Shown: piece by piece, positions 1 through 7,628 of the stretch
Layout of the letters: each line of letters opens with the position of its first letter
How positions within the stretch are numbered: the first letter of the stretch is position 1
The notes under the pieces: model-generated
The model's database searches: none
What the model saw: only the letters and a program-made list of their open reading frames with translations
What the model was told of the DNA's origin: nothing
Program-made: the position numbers and the translations under genes
NCBI GenBank assembly: GCA_020429545.1
Contig: JAGQLF010000014.1
Coordinates: 1-19,627 of the forward strand
Length of the DNA: 19,627 nt
Direction of reading: 5' to 3'
From: Candidatus Dojkabacteria bacterium
Lineage (GTDB): Bacteria > Patescibacteriota > Dojkabacteria > J137

Positions 1-441
1 TTGATCGATCAAATGTATTATCAAGTAGCGGGTAGAGATTTCTTTGAAACGCTTTGTAGAGTCTTGGAAATGGAAAACGATGTATATGGCATTGTTTTTT
101 GCAATACAAGAAGAGAAGTGTCAGAGTTGAATAACGCATTGAATGCTAAAGGTTATAAAACAGACGCTATTCATGGTGATATTGAACAGAAAAACAGAGA
201 GAGAGTAATATCTAAATTTAAAGATGGCGATGTTAAAATATTAGTAGCAACAGATGTAGCAGCGAGAGGAATTGATGTTTCAAATTTAACTCACGTTTTC
301 AACTATGGCCTACCGCAGGACATTGAAAGTTACGTACATAGAATTGGTAGAACTGGTAGAGCTGACAATACAGGGTTTGCATTAACATTTGTTGATGTAA
401 AGTATGTAGATAGAAGATTGCTTGAGCAATTAAATGTTTAA
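1..441 (+). CDS. DEAD-box RNA helicase, C-terminal part (5' end outside window)
   Basis: This is the second RecA-like domain of a DEAD-box ATP-dependent RNA helicase, an enzyme that unwinds short RNA duplexes in ribosome assembly or mRNA decay. Visible motifs in order are motif IV (VFCNTRREV, about residues 32-40), motif V (ATDVAARGID, about 83-92) and the arginine-finger motif VI (HRIGRTGRA, about 113-121). The N-terminal domain with the Walker A and DEAD motifs lies before the window, so the TTG at position 1 is not a real start. The protein stops about 25 residues after motif VI, so it lacks the basic or RNA-binding tail found in DeaD- or RhlE-like members. Which subfamily it belongs to cannot be decided from this fragment. 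Confidence 0.93.
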   Translation: MIDQMYYQVAGRDFFETLCRVLEMENDVYGIVFCNTRREVSELNNALNAKGYKTDAIHGDIEQKNRERVISKFKDGDVKILVATDVAARGIDVSNLTHVFNYGLPQDIESYVHRIGRTGRADNTGFALTFVDVKYVDRRLLEQLNV

Positions 442-504
442 ACATAAAAAGTAAGTAGAGATCGATTCTGAATTTGTGTAAAGTATTATAGGTAAAAACT
501 TTAC

Positions 505-2358
505 ATGAATCCGATCGAATATATTTATTTGTTGTTAATTGGTCAACGGAAGATAAATTATGAAGACCATAGCAACGTAAGACTTTTGTTTTCTAACATT
601 TACTCACTAATTGCATCAGTGATTATATTGGGTTATGGTGTAGCAAATCTACTTGAAGGTTTTATACTAACGGCGTTTCTAGAAATTGTTTCTGGCGTTA
701 TATTGTTTATACTATTTCTATTCGGACGATTTTCAAGAGAATTTGATATGTTCATCTGGATAAAGATAGGTGTGGTAATTGCTTTAATGTTATATGCTTT
801 TCTTACAGGTGGTTCGCAGGGAACAGGATTCCTGTGGATTTACGCTTTTCCGGTAGCTATATTTGCAATCTCATCAAGCTTTATTGGATTATTTTCAACA
901 TTATTCTTTTTTAGTTTATTAGGACTGTTTTACTTTTTTAATATACTTGGATTTCTTCAACTTCCATACGAACGAGAAGAAATTAAAACTTTCTTTTTAA
1001 GTGTATCTGTTGTCACACTGATAGTTTATATTTATAAAGTACTTCAAGAAAATAGCTTTTCTGCACTTGATGCACAAAGAAAACAACTCGAAATAGCAAA
1101 GCTCAATTTTGATGCTGAACTGACTCAAAAAAAGGATACCGAAAAAGAACTTGAAGAGTCATTAAGTAAACTTAAAGAGCAGAATGAATTATTGAACAAC
1201 ACAAAAACTGCAATGTTAAATTTACTTGAGGACGTTAATAAGGAGAAGCAAAAAAGCCAGGAACAAGCTGCAGATTTAAAAAAATTTGAAGAAACAGTTG
1301 AGAATGCCAGTGACCATATTGTATTTACTGACGTTGAAGGGAAAATACTGTATGCCAATAGCGCAGTTAGCAAAACGACAGGATACGATAGAAAAGATAT
1401 TATTGGAAAAACACCAAGACTATGGGGAGGTCAAATGTCTCCAGATTTTTACAAAGAGTTCTGGAATACAATAAAAGTAAAAAAACAAACCTATAAAGGG
1501 GAGTTAACCAATAGAAGAAAAAATGGTGAACTTTATACAGCAGAAGTTCAAGCTTTTCCCGTTTTGGATGAATCAGGGCAAGTTAAATTTTTTGTAGGAA
1601 TTGAAAGAGATATAACTAAAGCTAAAGAAGTTGATAAATTAAAATCTGAATTTGTTTCAGTAGCATCACACCAACTAAGAACACCCGCAACTGGTGTTAA
1701 ATGGTACGCAGAATTAATTTTAGAAGGAAAAGCAGGTAAACTCACAAAGAAACAGAAAGAATATATTACAGAAATGTATCAAAGTAACGAAAGAATGTTG
1801 GCTTTAATTAATGATCTACTTAATGTTTCAAGGATAGAGACTGGAAGTAAATTTGAAATTCAATTTTCTTCTGTAGATATTATTGATTTAGTAAAGAATA
1901 TGGTACAGGAGATTAATAAATTGGCTTCAGAGAAAGATGTCAAAGTGATAATGGTAAAGCCGCAGATTAAAAAATTATTAGTAGAAATAGATAAGGAAAA
2001 AATATTTCAGGTAATTAAGAATCTAATTGACAATGGTGTTAAATATTCACCATCTAAAAGTAAAGTCATGGTTGAAGTACAAGATAATCAAGATCAGTTC
2101 ATCATTTCAGTGAAAGACACGGGTATAGGAATACCTAAGGATCAATCTGAAAGAATATTTGAAAAATTTTTCAGAGCAGATAATGTTTTGAAAGCTGAAA
2201 CTGATGGAACAGGGCTTGGCTTATATATAGTTAAAGCAATTGTTGAGGGACATTATGGAAAGGTTTGGTTTGAATCAAATGAAGATAAGGGTACAACGTT
2301 CTTTGTTTCACTTCCGAAAAAACACATTTCTAAAGAGAATAGAGTTATACAAGCTTAG
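505..2358 (+). CDS. Membrane sensor histidine kinase with PAS domain (orphan)
   Basis: A 617-residue sensor kinase. Residues about 28-180 hold five or six hydrophobic membrane segments. A charged coiled-coil stretch follows (about 190-262), then a PAS domain with its C-terminal extension (about 262-372, ending in the typical IERDITKAKE), then a HisKA dimerisation domain with the phosphorylated His389 in SHQLRTP, and an HATPase domain. The HATPase has the N box (N506, N510), the G1 box DTGIGIP starting at D538 and the G2 box GTGLGLYI at 568-575. All catalytic motifs are intact, so it should autophosphorylate. No response regulator lies on the same strand; the nearest one belongs to the convergent pair. 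The stop codon overlaps that of the next gene (shared TTAG). The start has no Shine-Dalgarno; a TATTAT box lies 15 nt upstream without a clear -35. The ligand is unknown. Confidence 0.93.
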   Translation: MNPIEYIYLLLIGQRKINYEDHSNVRLLFSNIYSLIASVIILGYGVANLLEGFILTAFLEIVSGVILFILFLFGRFSREFDMFIWIKIGVVIALMLYAFLTGGSQGTGFLWIYAFPVAIFAISSSFIGLFSTLFFFSLLGLFYFFNILGFLQLPYEREEIKTFFLSVSVVTLIVYIYKVLQENSFSALDAQRKQLEIAKLNFDAELTQKKDTEKELEESLSKLKEQNELLNNTKTAMLNLLEDVNKEKQKSQEQAADLKKFEETVENASDHIVFTDVEGKILYANSAVSKTTGYDRKDIIGKTPRLWGGQMSPDFYKEFWNTIKVKKQTYKGELTNRRKNGELYTAEVQAFPVLDESGQVKFFVGIERDITKAKEVDKLKSEFVSVASHQLRTPATGVKWYAELILEGKAGKLTKKQKEYITEMYQSNERMLALINDLLNVSRIETGSKFEIQFSSVDIIDLVKNMVQEINKLASEKDVKVIMVKPQIKKLLVEIDKEKIFQVIKNLIDNGVKYSPSKSKVMVEVQDNQDQFIISVKDTGIGIPKDQSERIFEKFFRADNVLKAETDGTGLGLYIVKAIVEGHYGKVWFESNEDKGTTFFVSLPKKHISKENRVIQA

Positions 2359-3524
2359 CTCATATTTATTTCAAATGTAGCACCACCGTTTGGAGTGTCT
2401 TTTACAACGATTTTCCAATCGTGAGATGTTATTAACTCTTTTACTATTGCTAGACCCAAACCTAAGCCTCCAGTTTTACGGTTTCGAGATTTTTCAACTC
2501 TATAAAATCTTTCAAATATATATTTTTTGTGTTCATCTAAAATGCCAATACCATTATCCTGGAATACAATTGTGTTATTGTTATTCTTTAAATATATTTT
2601 AATATTACTAGCTTTGGAATATTTAATAGCATTTGATAATAAATTTGTAAAAACTTGCATAAGTAACTCCTTATCAGCATAGACCTCAAATGTATCAGGA
2701 ATGTTTATATTAGTTCTAATATTATTTTCATCTAGTTCTGTTTTAAATTGTTTTACTAAAGTTTTTACTAAAGTTTTTAAATTTACTTTTGACTTTTTTA
2801 CTCTCAATTGTTTGCTTTGTAGTCTTGAAAACTCCTGGAGTCTTTCAACAATATCAGACAGTCTATGTACTTGTGCAATCAGAAGATCAGTTCTATCTGC
2901 AGTAATATTTAAAACACCGTCTTTAATTCCCTGAAGCTGACCCAATAGGCTAGTTATTGGGGTTTTCAACTCATGAGAAGTATCTAAAATTAAATCCTTT
3001 CTTATTTTCTCTATTCTTGCAAGCTCGTCAGTTAAGTGATTAAATTCACAAATAACTTCATCAAATTCTTCGGCTCCTGTATTTTTGAGCTTTAATCTAT
3101 AATCATTATCTTTTAGTTTACGCATACCTGTGCTTAAAACACGCAGAGGTCTTACGAAAAATTGGGATGCTAAAAATCCAATAAAAAAAGAAACAAGTAC
3201 AGTAATTACTCCAATACTGATAAGTGAAGATTGAAAGCTTTCTACAAATTCTTCTTGTAAAGGTTTAGGTCTTTCAGATCCATCTTGATAGAATCTAAGA
3301 ATATTATATTGTTTAACCTCTTCTCCATTCATGCCCATTCGCTTACTGATTGGACCAATTGCTATCGTATTTACAACATCTACAAATGATGATCTACTCC
3401 GTTCAATTACAGCTATATTTAATAGGGATAGCAGTGTTAGCATTGTAAAAGAAATAACCAAGGCAATTTTTACACTGGTTTTTCTAAAAAAACTGACAAT
3501 TTGCAGTTTTATATACCTAAGCAT
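2355..3524 (-). CDS. Two-component sensor histidine kinase (HAMP, HisKA, HATPase)
   Basis: Sensor kinase partner of the upstream OmpR-type regulator. With the start chosen here it has 389 residues: transmembrane segment 1 (about 18-40), a short extracytoplasmic loop of about 60 residues, transmembrane segment 2 (about 101-123), a HAMP linker (about 118-175), HisKA with His184 in SHELKTP, and HATPase with N294/N298, a DNGIG G1 box (323-327) and a GGLGLGLAI G2 box (352-360). The frame is open upstream to ATG codons at 3551 and 3575, which would overlap the regulator gene by 14 or 38 nt. I chose 3524 because it follows the regulator stop by 13 nt and puts the first membrane segment near the N-terminus. 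The start remains uncertain. The domain order matches PhoR/BaeS/EnvZ-class kinases. Confidence 0.92.
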   Translation of the reverse strand: MLRYIKLQIVSFFRKTSVKIALVISFTMLTLLSLLNIAVIERSRSSFVDVVNTIAIGPISKRMGMNGEEVKQYNILRFYQDGSERPKPLQEEFVESFQSSLISIGVITVLVSFFIGFLASQFFVRPLRVLSTGMRKLKDNDYRLKLKNTGAEEFDEVICEFNHLTDELARIEKIRKDLILDTSHELKTPITSLLGQLQGIKDGVLNITADRTDLLIAQVHRLSDIVERLQEFSRLQSKQLRVKKSKVNLKTLVKTLVKQFKTELDENNIRTNINIPDTFEVYADKELLMQVFTNLLSNAIKYSKASNIKIYLKNNNNTIVFQDNGIGILDEHKKYIFERFYRVEKSRNRKTGGLGLGLAIVKELITSHDWKIVVKDTPNGGATFEINMS

Positions 3525-3537
3525 ATTTTTAATTTCT

Positions 3538-4212
3538 TTACTTGAGCTCATCGTTGAACTTATAACCTTTACCAATTACTGTTAATAAATATTTAGGTTT
3601 TTTAGGGTTTGGTTCTATTGCCTTTCGAATGCTCTTAACATGGGCATCTACTGTTCTATCAAGAACATCATTAGGTAAAGTCTCATCATAAGCATAATCA
3701 AGGATTTCTGATCGAGTGAAAACCTTACCAGGTCTCTTAGCTAATGTATAAAGAATATTAAATTGAGTTGTTGTCAACTCTATTTCTTTGCCTTTTATTG
3801 CAATAATCATTCTTTCGGGATCTATAGACAAACCACCAGTCTCTATTACTTCGTGTCCAGTTCTTCTTAATATACTTTGGACTCTAGCGATAAGCACACT
3901 AGGTGAAAAAGGCTTCTTTATATAGTCATCAGCACCTATTTCCAGTCCAATAATTTCATCGATTTCTTCAACTCTAGCTGTAACCATTATAACTGGTACT
4001 TGGCTTAACTTCCGAATTTCTTTACATACATTAATACCATCAATCTCAGGTAAATTCAGATCTAAAACGATTAGATCGTACTTATTTTTACTAAAGAGCT
4101 CTAGTGCAGACTTACCGTCTGAGGCTTCATCTACAGAAAAACCTGCTCTCGATAAGTAGGCTTTTTCAACTTCACGAATTGTATCTTCATCTTCAACAAC
4201 TAATATTTTCAT
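3538..4212 (-). CDS. OmpR/PhoB-family response regulator
   Basis: A 224-residue DNA-binding response regulator. The receiver domain (1-118) has the acidic pocket in VVEDED, the phosphoacceptor Asp51 in LDLNLP, the switch Thr78 in VTAR and the conserved Lys100 in KKPF. A winged-helix Trans_reg_C domain (about 128-222) follows, ending with the usual VIGKGYKF wing. It is transcribed with the histidine kinase immediately downstream, a standard two-component operon, and should receive phosphate from it to control transcription. The ATG at 4210-4212 is preceded by a TATATT box only 6 nt upstream, but there is no convincing -35. What it regulates cannot be read from the window. Confidence 0.95.
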   Translation of the reverse strand: MKILVVEDEDTIREVEKAYLSRAGFSVDEASDGKSALELFSKNKYDLIVLDLNLPEIDGINVCKEIRKLSQVPVIMVTARVEEIDEIIGLEIGADDYIKKPFSPSVLIARVQSILRRTGHEVIETGGLSIDPERMIIAIKGKEIELTTTQFNILYTLAKRPGKVFTRSEILDYAYDETLPNDVLDRTVDAHVKSIRKAIEPNPKKPKYLLTVIGKGYKFNDELK

Positions 4213-4344
4213 AAGTTAAATATAACAAAGCAAAATGAATTTATGATGAAGATATTACTCTCTTATCTTTCGCTACGCAAATCATATTCATTATCCAGAA
4301 AAATAAAAAATTATTGAGTAGATTACACATCTAATTAATAAGAG

Positions 4345-4373
4345 TTAAAATGAACTAATTTACTTTTTATATT
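4345..4373 (+). promoter_or_regulatory. Putative promoter of the DUF1761 gene (leaderless spacing)
   Basis: TTAAAA, a 17-nt spacer, then TATATT. The -10 box ends 7 nt before the ATG at 4381, so transcription would begin at or next to the start codon. The -35 match is weak and in AT-rich DNA could be chance. Confidence 0.35.
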
Positions 4374-4380
4374 TTAAGAT

Positions 4381-4812
4381 ATGTTTGAATTATTTAATGC
4401 AGAGATCTCAGTTATAGGCTTAGTCTTAGCTGCAATCGTGAACATGTTAATTGGAATGCTATGGTTTAGTCCTTCATTTTTAGGAAAGAAATGGCTTCAG
4501 TTAGTTAATAAATCTGCTGATGATCTTCAAGCAATGCCGCTTGATTATGTATTATCAATTATTAGGTCTTTGTTAGTAGCTCTTGGATTAAACATTTTTA
4601 TATCTTATACGGTAAATTCTTGGGCACAAAGTACGAGCGTTGTGTCTATATCGGTTTTTGTTGGATTTATAGCTTGGTTATCTTTTGTTGCTATGGGTTC
4701 ATTAAATCCAGTAATTTGGGAAGGGCGAAGAAAACAGTTATATGCTTTTAACATGATGCATGAATTAGTTTCTACAATTTCCATGGCAATAGTGGTGGGT
4801 TTAACTATATAG
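4381..4812 (+). CDS. DUF1761 family membrane protein
   Basis: A 143-residue integral membrane protein with four predicted transmembrane helices (about 9-29, 56-76, 86-106 and 122-142). The stretch IGMLWFSPSFLGKKW after the first helix and the pair N109/W113-E114 in the second half match the DUF1761 pattern I know. The biochemical function of the family is unknown. It is a single gene, divergent from the two-component operon and separated from it by 168 nt, so regulation by that system is possible but there is no direct evidence. Confidence 0.8.
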   Translation: MFELFNAEISVIGLVLAAIVNMLIGMLWFSPSFLGKKWLQLVNKSADDLQAMPLDYVLSIIRSLLVALGLNIFISYTVNSWAQSTSVVSISVFVGFIAWLSFVAMGSLNPVIWEGRRKQLYAFNMMHELVSTISMAIVVGLTI

Positions 4813-4814
4813 TT

Positions 4815-4842
4815 TTGACTTAGTATTTTGAATGTGTAAAAT
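4815..4842 (+). promoter_or_regulatory. Strong sigma70-type promoter
   Basis: TTGACT at 4815-4820, a 16-nt spacer, TAAAAT at 4837-4842. It starts immediately after the DUF1761 stop codon and would initiate near 4849, giving a leader of about 15 nt for the gene at 4864. It is one of the best -35 matches in the window. Confidence 0.65.
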
Positions 4843-4863
4843 GAATTAGGTTAAACTAAATTT

Positions 4864-5265
4864 ATGGCGTTAATGACAAACTTAGATACAGAATCAAAAG
4901 ATAACACTACAAAAGAAGAAGTTAGTGATGATGGAGCTATGACACTCAAACCTACAGAAGTAGAGAGTAATACAACTATAGATAAAGCAAGCGAGGACAA
5001 GGATTTGCAGAGAGAGACAACACCTGAGCCAGTTACTCCAGAACCAGTTGTACCTCAGATTCAGTCAATTACACCTGATAGTGATGAAAAATTATCTACT
5101 GAAACAAAATCAGTGAAAAAAGAAGACAGTTCAGCTGACGAGTCTTTGATGGAAAAACTGGATGATGGTCTAAAGTCAATTGATACTCCTGGTGAATATG
5201 TAGTTGTAACAGTTGTGGCTCTTCTAGTTGGAATTATTATTGGTTTAATAGTATCTTCAATATAA
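4864..5265 (+). CDS. Acidic tail-anchored protein, function unknown
   Basis: A 133-residue protein that I do not recognise. Residues 1-105 are very polar and low in complexity, rich in Glu, Asp, Thr, Ser and Pro, with a proline-rich stretch (TPEPVTPEPVVPQ, about 53-65), and are probably disordered. The only hydrophobic segment is at the extreme C-terminus (about 112-131, VVVTVVALLVGIIIGLIV), which suggests a tail anchor with the acidic part most likely cytoplasmic. It has its own good promoter upstream and a rho-independent terminator just downstream, so it is transcribed alone. An alternative start is the ATG at 4873. Proteins of this composition evolve quickly, so lack of recognisable homologues would not be surprising. 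Confidence 0.75.
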   Translation: MALMTNLDTESKDNTTKEEVSDDGAMTLKPTEVESNTTIDKASEDKDLQRETTPEPVTPEPVVPQIQSITPDSDEKLSTETKSVKKEDSSADESLMEKLDDGLKSIDTPGEYVVVTVVALLVGIIIGLIVSSI

Positions 5266-5270
5266 ATGTT

Positions 5271-5295
5271 GAGAGGCTTATGCCTCTCTTTATTT
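5271..5295 (+). terminator. Rho-independent terminator
   Basis: GAGAGGC, loop TTAT, GCCTCTC, then TTTATTT. A perfect 7-bp GC-rich stem begins 6 nt after the stop codon of the tail-anchored protein gene. The stem also lies just past the end of the convergent gene at 5294, where it may act in both directions, although only the plus strand has a clear U-tract. Confidence 0.85.
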
Positions 5296-5815
5296 AGTAA
5301 ATACCATTTATAAAATTCTCTCTTATACTAGGTAGATTGTTTACTAGGTTTTTATATCTTTCATAAGATATATTTCCTTCTTCAAATTTTCTGTCTAATT
5401 TGTATCTTAACGAATCTTCAAAAATATTAGCTACTTCCTCAACTGATTTACCTCTTTCTATAGCTATATCTCTAAAGGTTTTCCCTGATTGAATGTATTG
5501 AATAGCTTCTACATTTGAAATGTCTAAATATTCAAGGATGTCAGAATTCAATTTCCATTCTTTTGCTCTATCGATTTTTGATCGTATACCTTCTGTAGAA
5601 TAAATCTTAAATAATTTATCTGCAAAATCTTGTTGCTTAGAATTATCTTCTAGATTTGTATCATAGGCTGATATTTCTCTGGTGTAAGAGTGATTAACAC
5701 TTGCGTTTACCGAAGAATTTGGGATTATTAAAGCAGCGTTACCCGCAAAAGTTACAATAGTTACTGCTGATAGTACTGTTACTTTTACTACTTTATCTTT
5801 TACTGTTTGAGTCAT
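5294..5815 (-). CDS. Putative secreted or membrane-anchored helical protein
   Basis: A 173-residue protein with a basic N-terminus and one hydrophobic segment (about 10-35, VTVLSAVTIVTFAGNAALII), read as a signal peptide or N-terminal anchor. The rest is polar and mostly helical. Residues about 103-150 (FRDIAIERGKSVEEVANIF, then RKFEEGNISYERY) resemble the short helical hairpins of secreted Gram-positive proteins in which an (I)A-x-x-x-G-x-(S)-x-E-E unit is followed by LD-x-x-x-x-x-G-x-I(S/T). The resemblance is weak and I do not assign a family. It is transcribed alone from a promoter with near-ideal spacing, convergent with the tail-anchored protein gene. Confidence 0.7.
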   Translation of the reverse strand: MTQTVKDKVVKVTVLSAVTIVTFAGNAALIIPNSSVNASVNHSYTREISAYDTNLEDNSKQQDFADKLFKIYSTEGIRSKIDRAKEWKLNSDILEYLDISNVEAIQYIQSGKTFRDIAIERGKSVEEVANIFEDSLRYKLDRKFEEGNISYERYKNLVNNLPSIRENFINGIY

Positions 5816-5832
5816 ACCTATTTTGTTAAAAA

Positions 5833-5861
5833 ATATTATTGGTATAACAAATGTTAAGCAA
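5833..5861 (-). promoter_or_regulatory. Sigma70-type promoter of the secreted protein gene
   Basis: On the minus strand TTGCTT, a 17-nt spacer, TAATAT. The -10 box ends 17 nt before the ATG at 5815, giving a leader of about 10 nt. An AGG lies close to the ATG, too near for a normal Shine-Dalgarno. Confidence 0.6.
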
Positions 5862-5897
5862 AAGATGTGAAGGCAGTATGAATAATAAAAGAAGATT

Positions 5898-6242
5898 CTA
5901 AATTTCTTTAAATTTAGTGATTAATATATTATGAACATCCTCTTTCCACTTATATATTTCAGGAGTATCAGATTCTACAAATACTGCAAAATTTGAGAGA
6001 TACTTGCTTAAGTCATCACTTCCAGACTCTGTAATAAATTGATAAGGTTTTGCTCCGGTTATATTATATTTACCTTCAACTCCTTTTAGTGTAAGGTTCG
6101 TAAATTTAGTCTTAACCTCTTTTTTGATTCCATTAGGCATGCTTCGAATTATTCCAATCCAGAAGATATGAATACGATTTTTTCGGTTGGATGTTATTTT
6201 ATAATCTTCAAATTCGTAGTCTTTTACAAATAAGTATTTCAT
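5898..6242 (-). CDS. Conserved-looking small protein, function unknown
   Basis: A 114-residue protein with no membrane segment and no signal peptide. I recognise no family. It is basic in the first half (RKNRIHIFWIGIIRS, then GIKKEVKTKF) and more acidic in the second, with alternating polar and hydrophobic stretches suggesting a mainly beta N-terminal half and a C-terminal helix (about 91-112). It is a single gene: 82 nt separate it from the downstream secreted protein gene, which has its own promoter. It is divergent from the Cache sensor gene, with 90 nt between the starts. Confidence 0.65.
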   Translation of the reverse strand: MKYLFVKDYEFEDYKITSNRKNRIHIFWIGIIRSMPNGIKKEVKTKFTNLTLKGVEGKYNITGAKPYQFITESGSDDLSKYLSNFAVFVESDTPEIYKWKEDVHNILITKFKEI

Positions 6243-6282
6243 TTTTATATTCTATTATGCAAAAGATTCTATCATATCGCAC

Positions 6283-6311
6283 TTACAAAGTGGCCAATAA
6301 TTTATTATTAT
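6283..6311 (+). promoter_or_regulatory. Putative promoter of the Cache sensor gene
   Basis: TTACAA, a 17-nt spacer, TATTAT. It would initiate near 6318 and leave a leader of about 15 nt before the ATG at 6333. Spacing is ideal; the -35 hexamer is only a partial match. Confidence 0.5.
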
Positions 6312-6332
6312 TTAGAGTATTAAGAAATAATT

Positions 6333-7628
6333 ATGGGGATTAAATCAAAAGTTTTAGTAACTAATTTTGTTACATACTTGGTATACATGTTTATTGCTAT
6401 TGCAGCTGTGGCTTTTGTAATAAGAGGTCAGTTAACAGAAGCTGCTAAGCAGGAGAATAAAGTTATCGTAGAGTCGATTGGTAATGTTATTCTACAAGAT
6501 TTTGTAAAGTTCGAGCGGAGCGTTACCTATTTGTCTCAAGAGCAAACAGCAAAAGATTTTCTAGCTAATCCAAGTATAGAGAATTTTGAAAGAACAGAAG
6601 TAGTAGTACGGAACACACTCGCTGGAGCTGATGATTATGATTTTGCATATATTCTAGATACAGGTGGTCTTACCATTTTCTCCACAGAGAAAGAATTACT
6701 ATATAATAATTATGACTTTAGACCATACTTTCAAAATGCTCTAAATGGTAGAGTTACAATAACTTCAGCAATTGGTGTAACTACTAATGAGCCAGGATTT
6801 TATGCTTCTGCACCAATTTTTGAAGATATAGATGGAAAAAGATCTGTTATAGGTGTCATTGTAATAAAGTTCAGACCAGATTTATTGTTTGATACAATTG
6901 AGCAAAGCGACTTCGACAATGTATCTATCAGCGATATTTCATTGGTAGACCAGCATGGTCTCATTTTTGAGACTAATAATGAGACTCAACTATACAAAAC
7001 TGTTGGGTTACCCTCTGTAGGAACGATTTCAAGAATAGAAGAGTCTCAGATCTTAAGCTCTAATAATTTAGAATATCTTGGTTATAACAAGGTGCAGGAA
7101 TTTATTGAAGAAAAAAGAGAAGGTTATTACCAGGTTGTAGAAGAAGGTAATACTAATTTATCGTCTTCAGTTTACAAGATACCAGGCTATAACTACTTTG
7201 TATTTTCTCAGTTTGATTTCAGTGATTATGGTTCAGCACTCCAGAATATTTTGCTACTAGTAGTTGGAATAGTTCCATTTATACTGCTTATTGGAGCAGT
7301 TTTGACTTCTAGAATTATTTCACAACAGTTAAAAGTATTTGATAACTTTTTGAGTAGTATACAATCAGCAATTAAAAATAAAGCAAAATTAGTTTTAGAT
7401 ACAACAGTTCCACAGCTGAAGGAAACGCAAGATATCTATAATGATTTAATTGATGACATGTATAAAATTACGAATGAGTCGAAAAGTAATACTAATCAAA
7501 AAACGCCTTATGATGAAGAAATAGAACAGTTGAAAAGTGAGAATGAGAAGCTCAAAACTCGTTTAGAAGAAACTGAAAAATTCAGTGAAGAAATAACTGC
7601 TCTACTTAAAAGTAATAAAAATGATTAG
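6333..7628 (+). CDS. Cache-domain membrane sensor without output domain
   Basis: A 431-residue protein with two transmembrane segments (about 11-31 and 303-324) flanking a large extracytoplasmic region of about 270 residues. That region has the hallmarks of a double Cache (PDC) sensor: the AYILDTGGLTIFST strand pair (about 105-118), the ligand-pocket signature FRPYFQNALNGR (129-140) and ASAPIFEDIDGKRSVIGVIVI (158-178), followed by a second smaller lobe. Such domains in DctB-like kinases and chemoreceptors bind small ligands such as carboxylates or amino acids. The cytoplasmic part is only about 105 residues, mostly a helical linker and a coiled coil (about 395-420). No HAMP, kinase, cyclase or methyl-accepting domain is visible, so any output must go through a partner. 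Its stop codon overlaps that of murG. Confidence 0.85.
   Translation: MGIKSKVLVTNFVTYLVYMFIAIAAVAFVIRGQLTEAAKQENKVIVESIGNVILQDFVKFERSVTYLSQEQTAKDFLANPSIENFERTEVVVRNTLAGADDYDFAYILDTGGLTIFSTEKELLYNNYDFRPYFQNALNGRVTITSAIGVTTNEPGFYASAPIFEDIDGKRSVIGVIVIKFRPDLLFDTIEQSDFDNVSISDISLVDQHGLIFETNNETQLYKTVGLPSVGTISRIEESQILSSNNLEYLGYNKVQEFIEEKREGYYQVVEEGNTNLSSSVYKIPGYNYFVFSQFDFSDYGSALQNILLLVVGIVPFILLIGAVLTSRIISQQLKVFDNFLSSIQSAIKNKAKLVLDTTVPQLKETQDIYNDLIDDMYKITNESKSNTNQKTPYDEEIEQLKSENEKLKTRLEETEKFSEEITALLKSNKND

Noticed and set aside
2750..2780. Tandem duplication of a 12-base unit inside the histidine kinase gene
   Set aside because: It encodes TLVKTLVK in a helical linker; a two-unit repeat in AT-rich coding DNA is unremarkable.
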